Source: Circinella minor
Lineage: Eukaryota > Mucoromycota > Mucoromycetes > Mucorales > Lichtheimiaceae
Direction of reading: 5' to 3'
NCBI GenBank assembly: GCA_016758965.1
Contig: JAEPRB010000023.1
Span: 124,001 to 188,000, forward strand
Length of the DNA stretch: 64,000 nt
The stretch's first letter is position 1, and each line of letters begins with the position of its first letter. Below, in pieces: positions 55,581-64,000 of the stretch. The notes under the pieces are model-generated. The model did not search any database and had not been told where the DNA came from. It worked only from the letters and a program-made list of their open reading frames with translations. The position numbers and the translations under genes were made by a program.

Positions 55581-56780
55581 TTACAAGTTAGAGGCGTTAC
55601 CACCACCCACTTTTTGAAGAATTTGATTAACTTTTCCAGCCTCCATATATTCCTTTACCAAGGCACTAATACCCTTGAACTTTTCATGTTTGGAATCAGA
55701 AACTAATTGGAACATAACAGATTCTGAGGTAGTGATGGTTGCACCTGCCGATCGCATACGCTATAATAACACACAAAAAAAAAAATGTTTCAATCAACTA
55801 AAAGTGGACAAACAACGTGGATATCCATTTTTTTTTCGCTTCCTCATTATCTTCATTATCAGATTGTTTCTTTTTTCCCCTTAACCTCTTCTTCCTGATT
55901 CTCTCTCTCTCTAATTACAGTATTTTTTAACCCTTGTCCCCATACAAAAGAAAAAAAAACACTTACTTGGAGAGCAATACCAATTTCAGAATGGTTTTGG
56001 GAAGAAACACCGTCAGCAAGGACATGGACATCATAATTGTTTTCAAGAAGATCCAATGCAGTTTGAAGGACACAAACGTGACTCTAAAATAATGATAAAT
56101 TATATTACACAAACCCCAGATTGAGTAATATTCCCACAGGTATATTTTATATACATAGTCAAACGATTTTATCATGTCATCCATTTGTTTCTACGACAAG
56201 TCATCCACAAAGAAGAACACCAGTAATAATAAAAATGACAATAAATAAATAAATGAATTGATTGTATACCTCAATACCAACAAGAATAACAGACTTTGTG
56301 TTGTTCTTCTTAAGTACAGTTTCAACTTCTGGAAGGAACATACTGAATTTAGTCTTACTCATCGTCAAAGCGGAATCCGAAATGTCAAGTTCCTGCACAG
56401 TAGGGCCAAAAGCTATTTTTCACATACAAGAAAAAAAAAAGGTTTCAGTATGTATTCATATATCCACTTTGAAGTGTTATATACATGAATAGAAAAATGT
56501 AGTTACCCTTGGGATATTGTTCGGTAACAACAATAGGAATATCAAGATGTTTGCTCACCTTGAGCTATATAATGTCAAAAGTACGCGTTTTTTTTTGATT
56601 TAGTAAAAGTGTCATTTTGTGCGTGTGAGAAGGTAGAAATGGGGGTTTTACCATTTTGTTGGCAACTGTAATAACCGAAGGGAATTGCCAAATAACACCC
56701 TTGAAACGTTCTTGAATATCACAAACGAATAAGGCGGATGATTGAGGAGCAATCTTTGCAATCTTTCGAGTCAAGGACAT
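55581..56780 (-). CDS. Isochorismatase-family hydrolase (ISOC1/ISOC2-like)
   Basis: Five exons (56780-56652, 56564-56507, 56412-56270, 56083-55967, 55760-55581) give 208 residues in phase. The catalytic triad of the cysteine-hydrolase fold is visible: Asp21 in [13 protein letters not shown], Lys in MSKTKFSMF (about 82-84) and Cys114 in [34 protein letters not shown] and [19 protein letters not shown] are typical of the eukaryotic ISOC group, whose physiological substrate is not known. The protein ends in SNL, which resembles a weak peroxisomal targeting tripeptide (PTS1). Localisation is only inferred. Confidence 0.93.
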
Positions 56781-58380
56781 TTTATAATGTTATTTTGTTT
56801 AAAAGTTGTATAAAAAGAAATATAAACAAAGTTTTAGTGTAGGTATAGAAAAGAAACCAGCGTGTGAATAATTATGAGATAGGATTGCGCCATAATTTCA
56901 TTCAAGTTCTCTCTTTCTCTCTCTATACAGATACCGCTTACTACTGGATCAAAAAATGGAGATGACGTTGCACACATTACATATATTCAACCACTTGCAC
57001 TTCTCTCTTTAAACCTACCCATTATATTATAAAAAGTTGTATAAAAAGTTGTTAAATAGTTTTGCCATGAAGTACAAATGATTGGCTGCAACAAAGGTTT
57101 ATGCCGTTTTCCGAACAACAAGTCTTATTGTTTATCAATTGAACACAAGGGGAAAGAAATGTGTGTAGTATGTTTATATATGGATAATAATAAGTTGCAC
57201 AATGTTATAGAAAAAAAAATGCCAATAAATAATTTCAATATAGATTTAAATGGTAATGATTTGCAATAAGAAGGGTTTTGTAATAACAAAAAAAAAATTG
57301 CCTCACTTTCTCTCCCTCTGCTTTTAATATACAAATCTTATAGTTATTTTTTTTTCTGACTGTCAATCATTATAATCCGAACAATAAATAAACTCATCAC
57401 CCTGCATCGGGAAACTTTGTATTCGCCTATCCAATTTACTCACCCGAATGAATATGTGGGATAGGTTAAAAATCGTACGATGAGTAGTTGATCTTCTCCA
57501 AAACAAGGGATTCATGATGGAACTTTAGATAAATTGTTCAAATTATGTACTAGAGTAACCATGGCAACAAAATTTTTGACTTTTTTTTTTTTGGTCACAC
57601 GAAATGTTGTTTATCGAGTTGTTATGGTAAAAAATATTGTTGTTATGGTTACTAAAATGGATTTTGAAAACGAACAAAAAAAAGTTGTTTTATTTTTCCT
57701 TGGTTGTACACAAGGCACAATACATTTAACAAGAAAAGCAAAAAAAATAAAAATAAAAGAGAAAGGGAGAAATCAAAAGAAAGTTTAAGTTGATCAGAGA
57801 ATAAATTTTTAGTTACAGGTGATAAATAATGGATTGAGTGGAAACAAACAGTAAAATGAGCATAAAAAAAAAGAGAGTTATACAACCATTTAGGGTACGG
57901 ATCGACAAAACGAAGACGAATTAAGCAATGATCTGCAAACTGTCCGCAAACTCCCTCTGTTCTTTAGAGTGTTTCATTTAATTGAGGCCAGTGCCCCCCA
58001 TCCTCAAGGACTTCCTCTTTTCTTCCACCTTTTTTTTTCACTTATTTCTATTTCTTTTTATTTCTATTTCTTTTTTTTTCATTTCTTTTCATTTTCCTAA
58101 TTTTTTTTTTACTCATATACCTCTTTCTTTTTTCCCTTAAACTTTTCTTTCCCCCTCTTTCTCTCTTTACACACAATAGTATTATTATAAAAAGAAGGTT
58201 GTTCCTTTTTTTTTTTTGATATATATATATATAATAGCAAGATCAACAGTGGTAATTTATATATATTGATATATATAAATTATCTCGAATCCTGCTACCT
58301 TTCTTGTCAAAAGCAACAAAACAACCACAACAACAAAAATTGTATTTCTTCCTTTTATCTCTTCACATAATAAATACATC
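56781..58380. promoter_or_regulatory. Divergent intergenic region (hydrolase / URC4)
   Basis: 1.6 kb between two outward-facing starts. The right side (58000-58230) is a long pyrimidine-rich tract followed by a TA run and a CT/CA-rich leader before the URC4 ATG. Frames within (57078-57269, 57534-57788) are low-complexity and unsupported. Confidence 0.45.
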
Positions 58381-60348
58381 ATGGTGCCAACGCCTGACGC
58401 TTCCAATGAATATTTGTTGACTCTACGAGCCGTACGAGAAAGTTGTTTTCGTGTAAAAGATGCCGGTGCACGCAATGGTCTGAGCCATTTCGATGTTGAC
58501 CCGTCGAAATTGCAAGACGTTGTACAATTTGTGGTAGCTCTGATCAAGCGTGATTTTGATAATCCCTCTTCAATGCCGGTCCATGGCATCTGGCGTCATT
58601 TCGAAACCGGACGTCCTCGTATCCAACACCTTTTAAACTCTTGGTCGAGTCTAGGATTTGACGCGACAGAGCAGACCAGACGGGTTCTGGACTTATTTGT
58701 CGTTGGTGTTTTGTTGGATACGGATGCTGATCATGTCTGGTCGTTCCGCGAAAAAGCAACTGGAAGAACTTACAAGAGAGCTGAAGGTATCGCTGTCGCA
58801 GTGTTGGAATTATTCACAGATGGTGCATTTTCGAGTGATGTTAACCAGCCTCATCGAGTTGACTGTAAGTATACATATATATATATATATGCGTGTGTGC
58901 TTATATTTGGGAAGAAAAATAAATGTGTCTGTTTAAGGAAAGGGATGGGAAATAAAAAAAAATATTTGAAGTAAAAAAAAAAAAAAAAAAAACTGAACAA
59001 AAATTAAATTTATTATTTTTAGCTGAGGCTTTAATAAACTTGTCAATGGATACTCTTCAAAAAGGATTCCAAGTTGATCAAGAATGTAACGCTCTAATCG
59101 GACTTGATGACCGTCTTGAACTCTTGCGAAATTTGGGTCAAGCATTACAAGAACATGCCGATTTTTTCCAGCAGACTGGGCCTGTCCCACGTCCTGGTAA
59201 CCTAATGGGTAAGACATATTAATAAATATTGGTTAGGTTAGCAAAATCGCAGAAAAGCTAAAAATCCAGATGTTTGTTTGTTTGTATATTAGATTTTCTC
59301 TTGGAGCATAAAGATACTATTAAGACCAAGAAAGGTGCGTTGATACGTTTGGAGACCCTTTGGCCTGTTGTCTTAACAATGGGTGAATTGTTTGTGACTG
59401 ACCGCGCTGATGGTAGGGGCGGGATCCCGGACCTTGGTGATGTCTATCCATCCACTGCCACTCAATTCAACAACCCTCAATCGCCAGATCATTACGTTCC
59501 GTTCCACAAGATGTCGCAATGGCTTGTCTATTCCATCATTGAACCTATGGAACGTTTGTTAGGTGCTACCATTGAAGGTACTGAATTGTTGACACCTTTA
59601 CCCGAATTCCGAAATGGTAAGCCTTTTTTTTTTGTTTGATTTGTTTACTTATTTTATTTCTCTGTGTGGATACCCTGGGGCGGGAAAGATTATTTTTTTT
59701 GGGGGGAGGGAGAAAAACGCGGAAAGGGAATGAATGAATCGGTGAATCGAAAAAAAGAAAAATAAAAACTGATCCATGTGAAAAAAAAAATATTAGCTGG
59801 TTTGTTGATTGATACTGGACTTTTGACATTGAAGCAACATGAATATGCTCGTGGTATTGAGAATTATCACAAGAATTCTCTTTTGCCTGGTCAACCCAAG
59901 ATTGAAGTTGCTCCCATGTTTGAAATGAATGATCCAGTGATTATCGAGTGGCGTGCATTAACTACAGCTTATCTGGATATTGTTGCGGAACGCGTGCGTG
60001 ACGTTTTACGATTGAACAGAAACAAGCTTACATTAACGCGTGTTATGGACGGTGCCACTTGGGCTGTAAGTTTCTTTTTTTTTAATATTAAAAATAATTG
60101 ACACATGTATTTTTTAATGGCTTGGGATAGTTTTTTTTTTTCTTTTTGGTTACTAACTTCAAAAAAAAAAAACCAAATAGGCTGGCCGTGAACTTGCTGA
60201 GATTTCTCGTCCCAATACACAAGAACCACCGATTATTGTCAAGGTAAGAATAAAAAAAATATATAGAACAGTAATGGAAAGAAACCTGTAACTAACACAT
60301 GGATATTTATCATTTGATTTTTAGTTTAACAAATTTGTATTGCATTAA
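58381..60348 (+). CDS. URC4: Urc4/Urg3-like uracil-catabolism protein (DUF1688)
   Basis: Six exons (58381-58864, 59023-59208, 59293-59616, 59797-60065, 60181-60243, 60325-60348) give 449 residues. The family pattern is visible in the N-terminal RESCFRVKDAGARNGLSHFD, VHGIWRHFETGRPRIQHLL and ERTYKRAEG-like GRTYKRAEGIAVAVLELFTD. Downstream are WPVVLTMGELFVTDRADGRG, VPFHKMSQWLVYSIIEPMER and AGLLIDTGLLTLK. This is the DUF1688/Urc4 family, one of the proteins of the fungal URC pathway that degrades uracil as a nitrogen source. Its exact chemical step is unsettled. The first five exons are secure. The last, eight-codon exon (FNKFVLH-stop) rests only on splice signals and replaces the SDGT-type end I would expect, so the C terminus is uncertain. 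Confidence 0.87.
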
Positions 60349-62582
60349 ACGAACAAAAATTCGGATGTTTCAAACTAAATCAACAATATTTAATCAACAA
60401 ACCAACAATTCTTTATTAAACAAATCTACAACAACAACAACATAACAACTTTTACTTTCTCTCTCTCTCTCTCTCTTAACGACAAGAAACAACAACTATT
60501 TTACAATTCAAAACAAACTTTTACTTTCTATTATATCTATATCTATATCTATATCTTTCTTTTCTCTTTCTTTTCTTTTTCTTTTTTATTTTATCTATAT
60601 AACATATGACGACGAACGAACGAATTGAACGAACACGTTACGAACGACGAACGAACAAATGAACAAAACGAACACCTTACTTATATAGTATACTATTGTC
60701 CAAAACAACACTCATTATTATTTTTTATTTTACGGTCCATTACATCTCTTTCATCCACATTTTAAATATTTCTTCTTCCCCGAACTTCTCTTTTAAAAAA
60801 CAAAACAGAACCGAAATCTCGAATTTTATTATAATTATTATTAAGATTTAGTGAAGGTTGAATCCTTTACTTTATCAATTCTTTCCTTTATTATTCATTT
60901 ATTATTAATATTCTTTATTTCTTTCTCTCTATTTTTTTTTTGACCCTCTTTTTTATTATTATTACTCTCACACCCCCTTTTATATCTCTCTTCCCTCTCG
61001 CTCTCTCTCTATATCTCTTCACCTCTTCCGCTTTTTCACCACTGATCATTATTATTTTTCTTTTCCATATTTTTGAATCTTATTGGAATTATTTCTCCTG
61101 TCCTTTTTTCTTGAAATTCTTACTCTTTTCCTTTCATTCATTCCTTTTTTTGAAAAAAAGAAATATGATTAATATACTGCTCTTTATCTCTCATTTTTTG
61201 ATTCCATTGCTTGTTCAATGGAATTAATCCACAACTATATTACATTTGTGTCACAATGACTTTTTACCTCGGCTCGCATATGAGTGGGGTTTTCTTTTAA
61301 ATACAGCTAGGAGGAAGTTGAAATTTTTTTTTTTTTATTTTGCTAATGAATGGATTATTCTTCCAAAGAGACTGAACTTTCTATAAAGCTTGGGGTAGCT
61401 TGGCAAATATGTGTTTTCATATGACACCATTACTTTAAATGTTACATATGTACAAATATGTATCTTTGAATAGATGGGTAAGAAAAAGCTATTCGCCAGG
61501 AATGCAATAGTGTACTTGATTGTGAGTATTAATCTGGTTATCTGATGACATCTATAAAATTCTGTCTGATAATTATATTATCTCGTACTTATTTTTGTTG
61601 GCTCAATCATTATAGAACCGTTATATTTACACATGTAAATATATATCAATTGATGATCTATCATCAAAAATTTTTTTATTAGTCCTGATGATTGTCTTTT
61701 CATGATTTTTTTTCTTTTTTTCTTGGTTCTCTTAGAAACATTCAACGAATGGTTAAAACTGAATAATAATTAAAGTCCTCTTGAACTGTAGTATGAGACT
61801 GCTTTAGAAACAGAAAAAAATGTAAAGGATCGGTTACTTATATTATTCATTTTATATAAATCTTTTTTTTTATGATATTCATTCATCGATTTAGTTTAGT
61901 TTGATGAATGATGTGAAAGTATAATATGGGTGAGGATGAGTCATATTAATCCAAAATAACAAAATATAATTCAGTTACCAACCATCATCACAGCTCTGAC
62001 AAGATATGCTATTTTCTCACTACGTATATAAAAGGAAGAATCATACTGTTACGACTACACATTTAGAAAACAGTAAAAATAAGTGATGAATATAGCCACA
62101 TTAATGATATAATTGATTTTCATTTAACAAGCTAATTTGAAAAATAGAATTAGATATCAACCCTTTCTACTTTTCATTATATTCAATATCTATTTAACAC
62201 TATGGATTTTTTTTTTCAGTACAGTATGGTTAAAGGAATAAGCATACTCAATCATCTATAAATCACACATGTATTTCAAACAAACGATTAAAAGATACGC
62301 TAGATTTTAAAAGAACTTTTTTTGTGTGTTTTGCAAACCTCGTTTTTTTGTACTTCGTTTCACACACCTCTTTTTTTTTTTTTACAATGGAAGCTTAAAA
62401 AAATTGTATTAATGCAAGCCTCTATTTAATCTTAAAATTATCTATCAAACGGAGTTGTTTTTGTTTTGCGGTCCAACCCTTCTTTTATTTTATTTTTTTT
62501 TTTAAAAAAATTTGTAATAATCATAAGAAATATTTTATTTTATTCCATGTCGCATAAGTATTTTACTTTTTTTCTTTTTGTG
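60349..62582. other. Long intergenic region downstream of URC4
   Basis: Low-complexity DNA: CAACAACAA-rich and CT microsatellites (60425-60480), an ATATCT repeat (60535-60560), a cluster of GAAC/CGAACGA motifs (60611-60672), then T-rich and AT-rich DNA. No gene was recognised on either strand. Confidence 0.5.
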
Positions 62583-64000
62583 TTAAAAGCTTTCTAATCC
62601 AGGAGATTCTTCATAAAACTTATCCACAAGATTATTGGCAAAAGTATAAAGCTCTGGATCCGGAGCTGGGTTAACTGCCCCTAGGACTTCAAGACATCTT
62701 GGTGTTACTTGAAGCACCTCATTTCCCTGGAAAAACTGTGAGCCATTCTATGTAATTCTTTTTTGTTGCTTTCTTTTTTTCTCTTCGCTCCGCTTATAAT
62801 AGAATATTATACATATATAAACTTACTCGTGGTACACGCGTCAATAACATCTCAATATATGAAAGTCCGAGTCTCATTTCTTCTGGATCTTGGGATTGTA
62901 CCAAATCAACAAATGCTATATATATAAGCAAAGGAAATAAAATTATAAGTTCTAAAATGAAAGAGAAAGATAATATTATAAAATGAATGAGTTTTATTAC
63001 CTGGCAACAATTGTTGATGTGGCAATAATAACATATATTTTTCACCATGATATGCAATGTTTAGAAGACATGTTGCAGCCTACATAAAAAAATTTTAAGG
63101 AAAAAAAAATAGAGCTCAGCAATAGCTAAAACAAACAATTGCTATTTATAAAAACTTAAAAAATTACCCCTTTACGGATATCTAATGCACCATGCTGCAC
63201 GAGAATGTCAGTAAGATATGCAATAGCATTTGCGTCCACAACTTTTTTGACAATGTCCGGCCGTTGTCTACATATGCATGCAGTAATAAAAATTACCATG
63301 TTTATTATTATTAGAATCTGATTTTTTTTTTTGGGGGGGGAGGGTTGCGGGAGAAACATATATACATATACGCAGAAGAACAAAAAAAATGTATTGACTT
63401 ACGATGAAGTAATATTTGATAAAACCCATAACGCTTCTTTTTTCACCACTCTTATAATAATATAAATTAGATATAAATTAGTTTAGGCCTATAACTATAA
63501 CATTACTTCTGTCCCCCACCCCCGAAATATAAGCATATATGTGGTAACTTACCGGTGCTCAGAATGAGTTAAAAGGAGTAGAGTGAAAAGGAATCCATCC
63601 TGATCCAATAATATTTCAATATATTCATCTGGTCCACCACAAAGATTTCCTAATGTACGTAGTAATGGAAGAACTACTGGACCCTGTTGACATAAGTTAC
63701 GTAATTCACTAACCTAGTAACAAATATGTATATATCTATTAAAAAAATGACTTGTAAAAGTGACTCTATTCTTTCTTAACCATACGAACCAATATCTTTG
63801 CAATTCCTTGTTGCATAACTTGTTTTCTAAATGGTTGTGATCCAGCTGTGAGATAACTCATTACCCAGCATACTTCAGTTACTGTATCAGGCTATTACAA
63901 AAAAAAAGTGTACATTTGTTAAACACGCAGAAAATATTGGTAAAAAAAAAGACATCATTTTGTTAGATCGTATAAAAATATTACCGTTTTATCTTGTAAA
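62583..64000 (-). CDS. Armadillo-repeat protein, importin-alpha-like (3' part only)
   Basis: The gene runs off the right edge. Eight exon segments are seen: 64000-63985 (partial), 63891-63790, 63713-63553, 63450-63403, 63267-63168, 63079-63001, 62915-62827, 62726-62583 (stop at 62583). The reading gives armadillo repeats: PDTVTEVCWVMSYLTAGSQP, LPLLRTLGNLCGGPDEYIEI, VVKKEALWVLSNITSSQRPD, LDIRKGAATCLLNIAYHGEK. The KEALWVLSNIT and TVTEVCWVMSYL motifs resemble the ARM repeats of importin-alpha but are more diverged, closer to TMCO6-like proteins. It probably binds nuclear-import cargo or a similar peptide, but the N terminus (with any importin-beta-binding domain) lies outside. The protein ends in FYEESPGLESF. 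Confidence 0.82.

Noticed and set aside
57534..57788. 84-codon frame between the hydrolase and URC4
   Set aside because: Composition is Val/Lys-rich low complexity and it lies in probable promoter DNA. No homology pattern is recognised.
60611..60672. Cluster of GAACGAAC-type repeats as a possible CRISPR or regulatory array
   Set aside because: Unit length and spacing vary, and there are no unique spacers. It is simple low-complexity DNA in a eukaryotic intergenic region.

Overview
The window is nuclear DNA of a filamentous fungus, most likely an early-diverging one (Mucoromycota, Mucorales-like). It is very AT-rich. Most genes are cut by many short introns (about 50-120 nt, GTAAGT/GTATGT donors, TAG/CAG acceptors). 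The gene repertoire is eukaryotic: spliceosome, eIF3, Sin3/HDAC, 40S ribosome and F-box proteins. Several genes have plant- or animal-like forms that budding yeasts have lost. The lineage call is inference from gene content and style, not from a marker gene. Exon structures were worked out by hand, and every multi-exon model given is consistent in reading frame across its joins.

Layout. 1-2.9 kb: decayed sequence, with one recognisable pseudogene and a short inverted-repeat element. 2.9-5.5 kb: a large low-complexity protein (minus); a worn partial copy of its 5' end lies at about 6.7-7.0 kb. 7-9.7 kb: gene-poor. 9.9-19.8 kb: a dense block with a PB1-domain protein, a small unknown protein, a GH16 glycosidase divergent from a tandem CCCH zinc-finger protein, an Sds3-like HDAC-complex subunit and an SPF30/SMNDC1-like Tudor splicing factor. 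20.3-24.8 kb: a transposon island with a Mutator-like (MULE) transposase gene whose DDE triad and SWIM finger are intact but whose 3' end is frameshifted, then two compact inverted-repeat elements. 26.6-29.8 kb: a 14-exon amino-acid/GABA-type permease. 30.06-30.8 kb: a pogo/Tc1-like MITE directly followed by a poly(A)-tailed LINE 3' end. 32.8-33.8 kb: RPS24. 35.6-45.2 kb: a Kelch/BTB Mds3-like regulator, a DsbA/FrnE-like thioredoxin-fold protein, a Cwc21/SRRM2-like splicing factor, a maltose-acetyltransferase-type hexapeptide enzyme and a TPR/F-box/LRR protein. 45.2-48.9 kb: gene-poor, with a field of degenerate ATTCATAGAT-like repeats. 48.9-64 kb: eIF3m, a haem-less sulfite oxidase, an isochorismatase-family hydrolase, a Urc4/Urg3 uracil-catabolism protein and the 3' part of an armadillo-repeat (importin-alpha-like) gene that runs off the end.

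Functionally this is an ordinary housekeeping and regulatory segment broken up by mobile-element clusters. There is no biosynthetic cluster, CRISPR array or clear operon-like system. The most distinctive observations are a 6-nt micro-exon that alone encodes the molybdenum-ligating cysteine of sulfite oxidase, an ATG-only first exon in RPS24, the nearly intact MULE with a homopolymer frameshift, and the partial gene duplication at 6.7 kb.
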